Positions 38,112 to 52,250 of a stretch of 64,000 bases of DNA are shown here, piece after piece. How positions within the stretch are numbered: position 1 is the stretch's first letter; each line of letters starts with the position of its first letter. Made by a program: the position numbers and the translations under genes. The DNA is from Methylococcus sp. (GTDB lineage: Bacteria; Pseudomonadota; Gammaproteobacteria; Methylococcales; Methylococcaceae): the NCBI GenBank assembly GCA_028688525.1, contig JAQTYA010000003.1:1-64000 (forward strand). The letters are read 5' to 3'. A model generated the notes under the pieces. That model was not told the DNA's origin and did no database searches. It saw nothing but the letters and a program-made list of their open reading frames with translations.

Positions 38112-38585
38112 TCAGGCACTGGGCGCGGACGCGTTTTTCTTGAGCAGATAGTACTTGACGCCGAAAGCGGCTCCGATGACCAGCACGACCAGTCCTACCG
38201 CAAGTGTGTTGCTGCTGATGACGTCTTCGTCCACGTTTAAGCCGTAGGTGCGCAGATAGGTAGCCAGAAAATACAAAGTCTGAACGGTGGCGATGGAAAG
38301 GGTGACGGATACGATAGCTTTGTCGATTATCGCTGGTTCGATGACGATGAACTTAAGGGAGATCGAGTGCTCGGAAAACACAACTTTGTCGAAGAAGAGC
38401 TTGGTGATGAGATAGCCCGGTACGAACATCTCCATGATGGCGATCACGAAACGCTCGAGCAAGTAGAAAAGCGAGGTCGTGGTAAACATCGACATCAGTA
38501 CGATCATGATGCCGCTGACAGCGGCAATGCCGATCCAAAGTTTCTTGTCCGCATTGCTGAAATCAAGGAAGTCGCTCATTTTCAT
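38112..38585 (-). CDS. Membrane protein, conserved hypothetical
   Basis: A 157-residue protein with about four helices. The motif 'FVPGYLITKLFF' and following helices faintly resemble DUF1616-type proteins, but I do not assign it. AGGAGA lies six bases before ATG 38585. It is 10 bp downstream of a secreted protein gene, so the two form an operon. Confidence 0.7.
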   Translation of the reverse strand: MKMSDFLDFSNADKKLWIGIAAVSGIMIVLMSMFTTTSLFYLLERFVIAIMEMFVPGYLITKLFFDKVVFSEHSISLKFIVIEPAIIDKAIVSVTLSIATVQTLYFLATYLRTYGLNVDEDVISSNTLAVGLVVLVIGAAFGVKYYLLKKNASAPSA

Positions 38586-38595
38586 TGTTGTTCTC

Positions 38596-38988
38596 CTAGC
38601 GTTTCTTGAAGAAATAGAAACCTTCTATTCCGCCTTTCAAAATCATGCTATCGCCGGTTTTTTCGTAGACCGAATAGTCGATCGTCCTGCCGGGGCGGCC
38701 GGGATCGTCGGCGGAGATCTTGCCGTTCACGATCTGGTATTTCCACTCGTGAACATCGTTCATCTTCAGGTGGCGGTTATAGCCTGAGGTCACGATGACG
38801 CCGTCGGCACGGAACTCCCAGGTGCGATTTTCTTCGATGCGGGGCCCTTTAATGGACGAGGACACGGTTTCGAGCTGCCAGCTTCCGACGATTTCGCTCG
38901 CGTCCTTCAGAGTGATGTCGGCGAATGCCGAGCCGGCTGACAGTCCTGCAAACAGCGCAATGCCGGCAAGGGTTGAAAAACGCTTCAT
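38596..38988 (-). CDS. Small secreted lipocalin-like protein
   Basis: A 130-residue protein with a signal peptide ending 'GSAFA'. The mature part is beta-rich ('IVGSWQLETVSSS', 'NRTWEFRADGVIVTSGYNRH', 'WKYQIVNGKI', 'DSMILKGGIEGFYFFKK'), a pattern seen in small lipocalin-like domains; this is a fold guess, not a family match. The ribosome-binding site is strong (AGGAGGAG). It leads a two-gene operon with the membrane protein at 38112-38585. Confidence 0.75.
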   Translation of the reverse strand: MKRFSTLAGIALFAGLSAGSAFADITLKDASEIVGSWQLETVSSSIKGPRIEENRTWEFRADGVIVTSGYNRHLKMNDVHEWKYQIVNGKISADDPGRPGRTIDYSVYEKTGDSMILKGGIEGFYFFKKR

Positions 38989-39197
38989 TCCTACTCCTCC
39001 TGAAAGTGCCCGTCGTGGGATAGTGCCTTGCCTTCCGTCGCCGCTAGGCTTGAAAAACGGAGGAAGTGCTTATGGAACCCTAAGGGTTCCTTCCAATTGT
39101 CGCCCGGTTGACTCGTGTCTGGCAAGGAACCCGCCAAGTTTATCCACGGCTCCTGAGCGAATACAATGGAGCGCTTTTTTCGCCGCAGCTCTAGACC

Positions 39198-42900
<3,703 letters not shown>

Positions 42901-42911
<11 letters not shown>

Positions 42912-43137
42912 GTCAGGCCTGAGCCTCTACGGCACCGCCGGCTGCCATCTGTGCGAGGAGGCCGAGTCGGTGCTGGCGAGTCTGGAGGTCGGGGCGACGG
43001 CGGTGGACATCGCGGGGGACGATGCCTTGCTGGCACATTACGGAACCCGCATTCCCGTATTGCGGGACGGCACGGGAAGAGAGCTGAGCTGGCCGTTCGA
43101 TGCCGCGGCGGTGTGGCGTTTTCTTGAACACGAATGA
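42901..43137 (+). CDS. Glutaredoxin-like (DUF836) protein
   Basis: A 78-residue thioredoxin-fold protein with the CxxC in '[12 protein letters not shown]', a cis-Pro in 'TRIPVLRD', and C-terminal '[12 protein letters not shown]', the DUF836 pattern. Its start overlaps the metH 3' end by 11 bp, indicating coupled translation. Substrate is unknown. Confidence 0.88.
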
Positions 43138-43156
43138 CTCGAAGGGGGTGCAGGCT

Positions 43157-44566
<1,410 letters not shown>

Positions 44567-44586
44567 GCTTTCCCACAACTTCAGAA

Positions 44587-45381
44587 ATGAGCCGCGCCAT
44601 GGGACTGTTCAATCTGCCTAAGAACTCTGTTGTCCAGCCGGGCAAGACGTTCCCGGCGCCGGAGGACGCTCAGCGCGTCAAGATCGTCCGGGTTTACCGC
44701 TGGGATCCGGAGGTTGGCGGAAACCCCAGGCTCGACACCTACCCCATCGACCTGGACCAGTGCGGGCCGATGGTGCTGGACGCCCTGATCAAGATCAAGA
44801 ACGAGATCGACAGCACCCTGGCGTTCCGGCGCTCCTGCCGCGAGGGCGTATGCGGCTCCTGCGCCATGAACATCGACGGAGGCAATGCGCTGGCCTGCAC
44901 CAAGCCTTTGAGCGATTGCGGCGAAGTGGTGACGATCCATCCGCTGCCGCATCAGCCGGTGGTCAAGGATTTGGTGCCGGACTTGACCCATTTTTACGCG
45001 CAATACGCCTCCATCAAGCCCTGGATCGAGACTCAGACGCCTCCGCCCGCCGACCGCGAGCGCCTGCAGAGCACGGCGGAACGGGCCGAGCTGGACGGGC
45101 TGCAGGAGTGCATCCTGTGCGCCTGCTGCTCCACGTCCTGCCCGAGCTACTGGTGGAACGGCGACCGCTTTCTCGGTCCGGCAGCGCTGCTGCAAGCCTA
45201 CCGCTGGATCGCCGACAGCCGCGACGAGGCTACCGGCGAGCGCCTGGACGCCCTGGAAGATCCCTTCAAACTATTCCGTTGCCATACCATCATGAACTGC
45301 ACCCAGGCTTGTCCGAAAGGATTGAATCCGGCGCAGGCCATCGGCCAAATCAAGAAGCTTCTAATCGAGCGCCGGGAATGA
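44587..45381 (+). CDS. sdhB: Succinate dehydrogenase iron-sulfur subunit
   Basis: A 264-residue protein. The N-terminal ferredoxin domain has [2Fe-2S] ligands in '[16 protein letters not shown]' plus the following 'LACTKPL'. The C-terminal domain carries [4Fe-4S] and [3Fe-4S] ligands in '[18 protein letters not shown]' and '[17 protein letters not shown]'. It relays electrons from SdhA to the SdhCD anchor. Unusually it is not in the sdhCDA cluster but beside fumC on the opposite strand, followed by the assembly factor sdhE. Confidence 0.96.
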   Translation: MSRAMGLFNLPKNSVVQPGKTFPAPEDAQRVKIVRVYRWDPEVGGNPRLDTYPIDLDQCGPMVLDALIKIKNEIDSTLAFRRSCREGVCGSCAMNIDGGNALACTKPLSDCGEVVTIHPLPHQPVVKDLVPDLTHFYAQYASIKPWIETQTPPPADRERLQSTAERAELDGLQECILCACCSTSCPSYWWNGDRFLGPAALLQAYRWIADSRDEATGERLDALEDPFKLFRCHTIMNCTQACPKGLNPAQAIGQIKKLLIERRE

Positions 45382-45647
45382 ACGTACCGGGCCATTTGGT
45401 TTGGCGTTGCCGCCGGGGCATGGCGGAATTGGACCGGTTATTAGGGCAATATCTGGATGGCCCCTATCGGCTTGCCGGTGCGGACGAGCGGCGCGCGTTC
45501 GAGCGGCTTTTGGAACTGCAGGATGGTGAGCTTTGGCTTTGCCTGAGCGGGCGGTCTGAACCCGAAGACCCGGCGTTGGCGGCACTGGCCAAGAAAATCG
45601 GCAGGATCGATTACAGTGTCGAAAGGGTAGGGGCAAGAGCATGTTAA
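45378..45647 (+). CDS. sdhE: Succinate dehydrogenase flavinylation factor
   Basis: An 89-residue protein of the SdhE/YgfY family, which promotes covalent FAD attachment to SdhA. The conserved RGxxE motif is in '[14 protein letters not shown]', followed by '[17 protein letters not shown]'. ATGA overlap with sdhB fixes the start. Confidence 0.93.
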   Translation: MNVPGHLVWRCRRGMAELDRLLGQYLDGPYRLAGADERRAFERLLELQDGELWLCLSGRSEPEDPALAALAKKIGRIDYSVERVGARAC

Positions 45648-46063
45648 TCCTGGCGCCGGAGCGCTCAAGGTTGTATGAATCTGCCCTAGGCATTTTGGCC
45701 TCACTGGCTTGCGTAGCCCTCTGGATCGCCGAACTTCCGCTATGGGCGAAGCTGGTTCTGAGCTTCCTCCTGGCGGTTTACGGTCTCTTCTTGCGGGGCG
45801 GAGGCAGACTCGCCGCCCGACTTGAAGCCGCTGGGGCATGGCGCGTGATTCTTCCCGGCGACCGCTCGCTTGCCGCCGAACTATTGGAATCGAGTTTCGT
45901 CTCCCCGGTCTGCGTCGTGCTGCATTTTGCGACGGAGCAAGGGCGGATTGCCCTGCCGGTGTTCAAGGACAGTGTCGACGCCGAGACTTATCGCAGTCTC
46001 TGCGTCCATTTGGCTTGCTCCCGGACCGGATATCCCAGACCGCTTCCCACGGAGCCGCGATGA
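45641..46063 (+). CDS. ygfX: YgfX-like membrane protein
   Basis: A 140-residue protein with two N-terminal helices ('LGILASLACVALWIAELPLW', 'KLVLSFLLAVYGLFLRGGG') and a short soluble domain containing 'RVILPGDRSLAAELLESSFV'. Position next to sdhE is typical of ygfX (cptA). The toxin role proposed in E. coli is debated. It overlaps both neighbours by a few bases. Confidence 0.85.
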   Translation: MLILAPERSRLYESALGILASLACVALWIAELPLWAKLVLSFLLAVYGLFLRGGGRLAARLEAAGAWRVILPGDRSLAAELLESSFVSPVCVVLHFATEQGRIALPVFKDSVDAETYRSLCVHLACSRTGYPRPLPTEPR

Positions 46064-47853
46064 GCCGCCTCCGCCTGTGCCACACCCCCGCCGATGCCTA
46101 TCCGCCGCCTCCGGGCGGCGCTCCGGAATCCGGCATTTACGGCCGGTTGAGCGAGGCGGTGCGCCGCCATCTCTCACCGTCCGCGGCGAGCATCCTGGCT
46201 GAGCCGGTTGCCAGCCCCGACGGCCTATGGATCGACTGGTACTCCGGACTGGCAGGCCAGCCCGTTCCGCTGCTGTCGCTTCCAGCCGGCGAGCTGAGGC
46301 GCATACGCAATTTGCTCGAGGACCGCCTTCAAGCTCTACGGGCGCTGGCCGATAGATTGAACCCGGCCGATCCGGCCCTGGCCCAGGCGCTGCGTCAGGC
46401 GGCTACGTACCCAGACGAAACAGCGGTTTACGTCATCGACGGTCAGCCGGTGCTGACATTCTGGGGCTACGGAATACTACCCAAGCACGGGTCGGCGAGG
46501 ACTGCGGCTTCGCCGGCGTCCAGCCGGCGAGCCCGCTGGCCTTGGGCATTGCTGGCCGGACTTTTCGTTGCCGGCGGTTTGGGCTGGGCCGCAACCCATT
46601 TTTCCTTGTGGCGTTGGCCGCCGTGGGGGCCGGACTACGCGGCGATGCTGGCGGGGGAGCGGGCGGAAGCCGAAAGGCTGCGCGGAATCCTAGTGGACAG
46701 GCAATCGGATCTGGCGCGTTCGCTAGGCCAATGCGCCTTACAAGCGCGCTTGGATATGCTGCGTGAAGAGCAGAGCCGCTTGGCGGCGGAACTGGGGGCT
46801 TCGGAAACCGAGTTGGCAAACGCTATCGAGATCTGCCGCGCCCGGGAGGGTTTGGATACCTTGCGAAAGGAAAGCGATGCCTTGAATGCCCGGATCGGCG
46901 GTTTGCAGAATGAGTTAGCCGCGAAGCTGGAAAAATGCGGCGACGGAAAGCTGAGTGCCGCGGTGGCCGAGGCGGCCAAGCTGCGCGGAAAACTGGCGTC
47001 TTTGCAATCGAAGCTCGCCGACAAGCTGGCTCGTTGCGGCAAGAAACCGCCGCTGGCCAAGACTGCCGAAGCGACCCCGCCGCCCGCGGCTCCGCCGGTT
47101 CCGGAGTCCTCGCCCAAACCGGTCAAGGCAGCCGAAGGTTTGCCGCCTTGTCCCGGCGAACGCCCCCCCGAGGATGCTCCCGACGTTGCCATCGTGCTCG
47201 ACGCGTCCGGCAGCATGCGCATTCCTTCCGTACTGGACGGCAACGCCGCTCAGCTCATCAGCCGTTTCGAGAGTTGCATGCAGAGCAGCGGGCTGCTCGC
47301 CCCCGTAATCTGCGCCGACCTGATCGGCGCCTACGAATCGATCACCCAGGCCGGCCGCGGCCCCACCCGGCTGATGGCGGCCCAGAGGGCGGTTAACAAT
47401 GTGGTCGGCGGGCTGCCGGCCGACGTCGATGTCGGAATGGTGGTGCTGGAAGACTGTCCGCAGGCTTCCGACTACGGCATGTACGACGGCGCCCACCGGG
47501 GACAGCTCTTGCAGAGGGTCAACGGCCTCATTCCACGCAAGGGCACACCCTTGGGCAACGGCATCGTTCAGGCGGCGAACAAGGTGGACGGCGTACGGGC
47601 GCCAGCGGTCATGGTCGTCGTATCTGACGGCAAAGACAGCTGTAACGCCGATCCTTGCGCCATCGCGGCGGCCGTCAAAGCCGCCAGGCCCAAGCTCAAG
47701 ATCAACGTGGTGGATATCGTCGGCGACGGCGCCGTGGGCTGTATCGCACGAGCTACGGGCGGCGATGTGCTGACGCCGCAGTCGGGCATGAGCCTGGACC
47801 AGATGGTGCGACAGGCGGCGAAGGACGCCGAGAAGCCGGCGCATTGCAAATAA
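46060..47853 (+). CDS. Membrane-anchored vWA domain protein with coiled coil
   Basis: A 597-residue protein. The N-terminal 150 residues form a cytoplasmic domain with 'TAVYVIDGQPVLTFWGYGI', a text I associate with SrfA-like proteins (uncertain). A single helix follows at about 157-172. A coiled-coil-rich periplasmic region (about 190-340, 'LRKESDALNARIGGLQNELA') and a Pro/Ala linker lead to a vWA domain with intact MIDAS 'VAIVLDASGSM' and later 'TPLGNGI' and 'VVVSDGKDSC'. Many Cys in the vWA domain suggest disulfides. It is coupled to ygfX (ATGA overlap). Function is unknown. Confidence 0.78.
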   Translation: MSRLRLCHTPADAYPPPPGGAPESGIYGRLSEAVRRHLSPSAASILAEPVASPDGLWIDWYSGLAGQPVPLLSLPAGELRRIRNLLEDRLQALRALADRLNPADPALAQALRQAATYPDETAVYVIDGQPVLTFWGYGILPKHGSARTAASPASSRRARWPWALLAGLFVAGGLGWAATHFSLWRWPPWGPDYAAMLAGERAEAERLRGILVDRQSDLARSLGQCALQARLDMLREEQSRLAAELGASETELANAIEICRAREGLDTLRKESDALNARIGGLQNELAAKLEKCGDGKLSAAVAEAAKLRGKLASLQSKLADKLARCGKKPPLAKTAEATPPPAAPPVPESSPKPVKAAEGLPPCPGERPPEDAPDVAIVLDASGSMRIPSVLDGNAAQLISRFESCMQSSGLLAPVICADLIGAYESITQAGRGPTRLMAAQRAVNNVVGGLPADVDVGMVVLEDCPQASDYGMYDGAHRGQLLQRVNGLIPRKGTPLGNGIVQAANKVDGVRAPAVMVVVSDGKDSCNADPCAIAAAVKAARPKLKINVVDIVGDGAVGCIARATGGDVLTPQSGMSLDQMVRQAAKDAEKPAHCK

Positions 47854-47862
47854 CTAATGTAT

Positions 47863-47891
47863 GCGGAGGCCCGGCGGGTCCGAGCCTCCGC
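47863..47891. terminator. Hairpin between convergent genes (weak terminator candidate)
   Basis: An 8-bp stem (GCGGAGGC / GCCTCCGC) with a 13-nt loop lies between the vWA gene and the convergent HAF-repeat gene. No T run follows on either strand, so termination is uncertain. Confidence 0.45.
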
Positions 47892-47898
47892 GGGTATG

Positions 47899-49000
47899 CT
47901 ATTTAAGCTGGGCGACCCAGCCTTCCGTCAATCCTTCAGGGTTCTTTCCATAGCCAGCGATCACGTTTCCGCCGGAAGAGATGTCATTGGCCATTTTCAA
48001 TTCCCATCCGGCAGTATCCAGGCTGTAATCCGCGGCTAGCGCGTCCTTCATAGCACGCAAACCATGGGCTTCGTCCCAGATCACTGCGGTTTGAATCTTT
48101 ATCCCGTGGGTGACCGGGTCGATTGAATAGGCCATGGGCCATGCCGGTCGCGATAGAACCGTCTCCCGAAGTCGAGGTCAGGATGGTGTTATCGTAGCCT
48201 GAGAGCGTACTCAAACCCTGCGCAGCCTGCAGGCCTATCCAGCGGCAGGCCTGTTGCAGATTGCCGGAGGTGCAATAGCCTACGGTGACATTGCCGTCTG
48301 CCGATATCCGGTTGGCTCCGCTACCGTCGCTGCCTGGCGCATTTCCCAAGGCAACCATCCCGCCGTCCTGGGTCCAACGGAACGCGTTGTTGTCCGTTTC
48401 CGGAGTGCTGGTAAAGCCGACGGCGACTTTACCGTCGGCGGATACTCCCCAGCCTACGCTGGCATGGCTGCCTCCGAGATCGCCGAGGTCGACCATGCCT
48501 AGCTTTTTCGTCCAGCGGTAAGCACGGAAGCCGTCGGGTGTAGTAGAGGTTCCGACGATGACCGAACCGTTTTCGGACACCGCGTCGGCCCGGCTGAAGA
48601 AGCCGCCGGACAGATAGCCCATGGCTTTGCTCTTGCCGCCGTTCCATTTCACCGCTTGCATTGTTCCTGCGCTCATGTCGTAGGCTGAGCCTACCATGAC
48701 TTTCCCCCCGCCGGAGATCGCTGCGATGGTGGAGCCCGTGTAGTTTTTTGGGATGCCGAAATTTTTTAATTTTTTGCTCTTGGTACTCCAGCGGATCGCA
48801 TAGCTGTCGCCCGATGCGGATGCTGCGGTACCGCCGACTAAGGCTCCGTCGCGGCTTACGGAAGCGGCAATGGATTGCTGGCCTCCCGGCAAGAATCCGA
48901 TGCCGGTGAAAAACGGCTTGGCGTCGGCTGTCTGGGCAATGGCGAGAGCGGCGCAAACCATGATTTGAGCTTTCGGAAATGAGCTGATCCCAAGTTTCAT
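47899..49000 (-). pseudogene. HAF-repeat secreted protein, frameshifted by a 7-bp duplication
   Basis: An exported protein (signal peptide ending 'TADA') built from HAF-type beta-propeller repeats ('VSRDGALVGGTAAS', 'VSENGSVIVGTST', 'VSADGKVAVGFTS', 'ISADGNVTVGYCT'). From ATG 49000, which has GGAGA upstream, the frame is normal to 'GDGSIATGMAHG' and then departs, stopping at 47984. The proper C-terminus ('TAVIWDEAHGLRAMKD', 'NPEGLTEGWVAQLK') continues in another frame to 47899. The break coincides with an exact tandem duplication GGCCATG-GGCCATG (48130-48143). Removing one copy restores '...TGMAYSIDPVTHG'. It could be a pseudogene, an assembly error or a slippage switch. Confidence 0.8.
48130..48143. 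repeat. 7-bp tandem duplication causing a frameshift
   Basis: GGCCATG occurs twice in immediate tandem. Its length is not a multiple of three, and it sits exactly where the HAF-repeat gene loses frame. Confidence 0.9.
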
Positions 49001-49191
49001 GAAGGTCTCCATGCAATAGGTGGAAGGTTTTTTCATGCCGGAGCCAAGCGGAGCCGCGCGGAAGCCTCCATCGCTTCGTCGCTTCGCTAGGCTGCGGCGC
49101 CCAGAACAGGGCAAACCTTGCGCCAACGCCGATATTTCTAGGGTATTCAAAGGGATGGGGTGGCGGCCGGAGTAACCGGCTCCGCTCGCGG

Positions 49192-49205
49192 GTGAGTTAA
49201 CTCAC
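49192..49205. promoter_or_regulatory. 14-bp perfect palindrome upstream of the HAF-repeat gene
   Basis: GTGAGTTAACTCAC is fully symmetric and lies 191 bp upstream of the HAF-repeat start and 57 bp beyond the pilU stop. It may be an operator; no regulator is recognised. The rest of 49001-49261 contains no gene. Confidence 0.45.
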
Positions 49206-49261
49206 ACTTTCAATGGTTTATCGCGCAGTGTTACCGTCCGTTAACGCGCGGAGATGGAAAT

Positions 49262-50380
49262 TCAATCCTCGACAATTCGGATGGAATCGTCTTTCGGCGC
49301 ATATTGGTCGAGGCCGCCTTCTTCGCTCAGCTTGATCATCAGGCGCACTTCGTTTTTGGAGTCGGCGGCGTAGAGCGCGTCTTCGTAGTCGATCTTTCCG
49401 GCCTTGAACAGCTCGAACAAAGCCTGGTCGAAGGTCTGTATGCCTTGCTCGCGCGAGCGTTTCATAACCTCCTTGAGTTTGTGTACCTCGCCCTGGCGGA
49501 TCAAGTCGGAAACCAGCGGTGTATTGATCAGTATTTCCACCGCCGGATAGCGTCCCTGGCCGTCGGCCCGTTTGACGAGTTGCTGGGCGACGATGGCACG
49601 CAGGTTCAGCGACAAATCCAAGAACAGCTGGGGGTGCATGTCTTCCGGGAAGAAATGAAGGATGCGGTCCAGTGCCTGGTTGGCGTTGTTGGCGTGCAGG
49701 GTGCTGACGCAAAGATGCCCCGTCTCGGCGAAGGCGATGGCCTGCTGCATGGTTTCGCGGGTGCGGATCTCGCCGATGAGGATCACGTCCGGCGCTTGCC
49801 GCAAGGTATTTTTCAGCGCCACTTCGTAGGATTCGGTATCGATGCCTACTTCGCGCTGGGTGACGATGCAGCCGACGTGCGGATGAACGAATTCCAGCGG
49901 GTCCTCGATGGTGATGATATGGCCGCTGGAATGCTCGTTGCGGTATTTGATCATCGCCGCGAGCGAGGTGGACTTGCCCGTGCCTGTGCCGCCCACGAAC
50001 AGGATCAGGCCGCGCTTGGTCATCACCAGATCGTTGAGAATGGGCGGCAGGTTGAGCTGCTCGACGGTGGGGATGTCGCTCTGAATCCGCCGCAGCACCA
50101 TGCCGGGACTGTTGCGCTGGATGAATGCGCTGACTCGGAATCGCCCCAGCCCGGTCGTGGAGAGGGCGAAGTTGCACTCGTGGGTGTTCTCGAACTCGTC
50201 CCTCTGGCGCTGGTTCATGACGCCGAGAACAATCTCCCGCGCTTGCTCTACCCCAAGCTTGGTATTGGTGAGCGGCATTAGAGTGCCTTCGACCTTCATG
50301 CAGGGCTCCTTGCCTGCGGTGATGAACAGGTCCGATGCTTTCTTCAGCACCATCAGTTTGAGCAGGGATTCGAATTCCAT
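49262..50380 (-). CDS. pilU: Type IV pilus retraction ATPase PilU
   Basis: A 372-residue secretion-type ATPase with Walker A 'FVGGTGTGKSTSLAAM', Asp box 'IITIEDPLEFVH', Walker B 'DVILIGEIRTRETMQ' and His box 'ETGHLCVSTLHANNANQALD'. The C-terminal extension ending 'DDSIRIVED' and 'ASDLFITAGKEP' near the start are typical of PilU, the accessory retraction motor that works with PilT. It lies 13 bp downstream of pilT. Confidence 0.94.
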   Translation of the reverse strand: MEFESLLKLMVLKKASDLFITAGKEPCMKVEGTLMPLTNTKLGVEQAREIVLGVMNQRQRDEFENTHECNFALSTTGLGRFRVSAFIQRNSPGMVLRRIQSDIPTVEQLNLPPILNDLVMTKRGLILFVGGTGTGKSTSLAAMIKYRNEHSSGHIITIEDPLEFVHPHVGCIVTQREVGIDTESYEVALKNTLRQAPDVILIGEIRTRETMQQAIAFAETGHLCVSTLHANNANQALDRILHFFPEDMHPQLFLDLSLNLRAIVAQQLVKRADGQGRYPAVEILINTPLVSDLIRQGEVHKLKEVMKRSREQGIQTFDQALFELFKAGKIDYEDALYAADSKNEVRLMIKLSEEGGLDQYAPKDDSIRIVED

Positions 50381-50393
50381 GGTTTCTCCCGGA

Positions 50394-51428
50394 TCAAAAC
50401 GCCGTCTTGTTGACCGCGATTTCGCGGGCGACTTGACGGGTGATGAGGGATTTTTCCACCAGTTCCTGCAGGTGCTGGTCGAGGGTTTGCATGCCGTCCT
50501 TGCGCCCGGTTTGGATGGCGGAGTACATCTGGGCGATCTTGCTCTCGCGGATCAGGTTGCGGATGGCGGGGGTGCCGACCATGATCTCCCAAGCCGCGGT
50601 GCGGCCGCCGCTTACTTTCTTGACGAGCGCCTGCGAAATCACGGCCTGTAGCGATTCCGACAGCATGGAGCGGATCATGTCCTTCTCCGCGGCCGGGAAC
50701 ACGTCGACGATACGGTCGATGGTCTTGGCGGCGGAACTGGTGTGTAGGGTGCCGAATACCAAGTGTCCGGTTTCCGCCGCGGTGAGCGCCAGGCGGATGG
50801 TCTCCAGGTCGCGCATTTCGCCCACGAGAATCACGTCCGGATCTTCGCGCAGGGCGGAGCGCAAGGCTTCGTTGAAGCCCAGCGTGTTGCGGTGCACCTC
50901 GCGCTGGTTGATCAGGCATTTCTTGCTCTGGTGCACGAACTCGATCGGGTCTTCGATGGTCAGGATGTGGGAGTAGTCGTTGGCGTTGATGTAATCGATC
51001 ATTGCGGCCATGGTGGTCGACTTGCCCGAGCCGGTAGGCCCGGTGACCACGATCAGTCCGCGCGGCTGGCGTGTGACGTCCTGGAAGAATTTGGGGCAGC
51101 CGAGTTCCTCCAGCGTAATGACCTTGGACGGGATGGTGCGGAACACCGCCGCGGCGCCCCGGTCCTGGTTGAAGGCGTTGACGCGGAAGCGGGCGACGCC
51201 GGGCAATTCGAACGAAAAGTCGGTTTCCAGGAACTCCTCGAAATCGCGCCGCTGTTTGTCGTTCATGATGTCGTAGATCAGGGCATGGACTTCCTTGTGT
51301 TCCAGCGCAGGCACATTGATGCGGCGGATGTCGCCGTCGACCCGAATCATCGGCGGCAACCCAGACGACAGATGCAAATCGGAGGATTTGTTCTTGACGG
51401 AAAAGGCGAGAAGTTCGGCAATATCCAT
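50394..51428 (-). CDS. pilT: Type IV pilus retraction ATPase PilT
   Basis: A 344-residue hexameric motor, the usual PilT length, starting 'MDIAELLAFSVKNKSSDLHL' at 51428. Walker A is 'VTGPTGSGKSTTMAAMID', Walker B 'DVILVGEMRDLETIRL', and His box 'ETGHLVFGTLHTSSAAKTID'. The retraction motif 'PAIRNLIRE' is present. It powers pilus retraction for twitching motility and DNA uptake. Divergent from yggS, 56 bp away. Confidence 0.96.
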   Translation of the reverse strand: MDIAELLAFSVKNKSSDLHLSSGLPPMIRVDGDIRRINVPALEHKEVHALIYDIMNDKQRRDFEEFLETDFSFELPGVARFRVNAFNQDRGAAAVFRTIPSKVITLEELGCPKFFQDVTRQPRGLIVVTGPTGSGKSTTMAAMIDYINANDYSHILTIEDPIEFVHQSKKCLINQREVHRNTLGFNEALRSALREDPDVILVGEMRDLETIRLALTAAETGHLVFGTLHTSSAAKTIDRIVDVFPAAEKDMIRSMLSESLQAVISQALVKKVSGGRTAAWEIMVGTPAIRNLIRESKIAQMYSAIQTGRKDGMQTLDQHLQELVEKSLITRQVAREIAVNKTAF

Positions 51429-51484
51429 GAGGCACGGTCGGGTAGAATTCGGAGCTGGAGACAGTATAGCCAAGGGTATACGTA

Positions 51485-52186
51485 ATGCAGGAGCTTGAGG
51501 GAAATTTGCAGGCGGTGCGGCAGCGGATCCGCGCCGCCGAGGGGGCGGCGGCGCGTCCGGAAGGATCGGTGCGGCTGCTCGCGGTATCGAAGACCTATCC
51601 GGCGGATACCCTGCGGGCCGCTTACGGATTCGGCCAGCGCGAATTCGGCGAGAATTATCTACAGGAGGCGATGGAAAAGCAGGACGGCCTAGCCGATCTC
51701 GACATCGTCTGGCATTTCATCGGTCCGATCCAGTCCAACAAGACCCGTCCGCTCGCCGAGCGCTTCGACTGGGTGCATGGGGTCGATCGTTTGAAAATTG
51801 CGCAGCGTCTCAACGACCAGCGTCCGGAAGGCATGGCGCCGCTGAACGTCTGTATCCAGGTCAACATCGGCGGAGAGGCGAGCAAATCGGGGGTGGCGCC
51901 CGCCGATCTGGCCGGGCTGGCGCATGCGGTTGCTCTCTTGCCCCGGCTTCGTCTGAGGGGACTCATGGCGATTCCCGCGCCGAGCGGCGACCCGATGCGC
52001 CAGCGCGAGGCCTGCCGCCGGCTGCGGGAGCTGCTGGAAGGCCTGGCTATGGCGGAGCTCGACACGCTGTCCATGGGCATGTCGGACGACCTGGAGGCGG
52101 CGGTGGCGGAAGGGGCGACGATCGTGCGTATCGGCACGGCGATTTTCGGGCGCCGCTCGCGTCCGGAGCCGTCCCTGAGGCCTTAG
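51485..52186 (+). CDS. yggS: YggS/PLPBP pyridoxal-phosphate homeostasis protein
   Basis: A 233-residue fold-type III PLP-binding protein. The PLP Lys is in 'RLLAVSKTYPAD', followed by 'FGENYLQEAMEK', 'WHFIGPIQSNKTR', 'QVNIGGEASKSG' and 'LSMGMSDDLEAAVAEGATIV', all family landmarks. It buffers cellular PLP and has no known catalytic activity. It lies in the common gammaproteobacterial order pilT-yggS-proC-yggT. Confidence 0.95.
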   Translation: MQELEGNLQAVRQRIRAAEGAAARPEGSVRLLAVSKTYPADTLRAAYGFGQREFGENYLQEAMEKQDGLADLDIVWHFIGPIQSNKTRPLAERFDWVHGVDRLKIAQRLNDQRPEGMAPLNVCIQVNIGGEASKSGVAPADLAGLAHAVALLPRLRLRGLMAIPAPSGDPMRQREACRRLRELLEGLAMAELDTLSMGMSDDLEAAVAEGATIVRIGTAIFGRRSRPEPSLRP

Positions 52187-52250
52187 GTCTAAGGTAAACT
52201 ACCCCGATAAAATTATAACGATTCAGCTTTTACACGGAGAGGACGGCGGA

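Noticed and set aside
39000..39197. Possible B12 or SAM/SAH riboswitch upstream of metH
   Set aside because: Only a short GGAACCC/GGGTTCC hairpin and a promoter-like TACAAT were seen; no riboswitch core motif.
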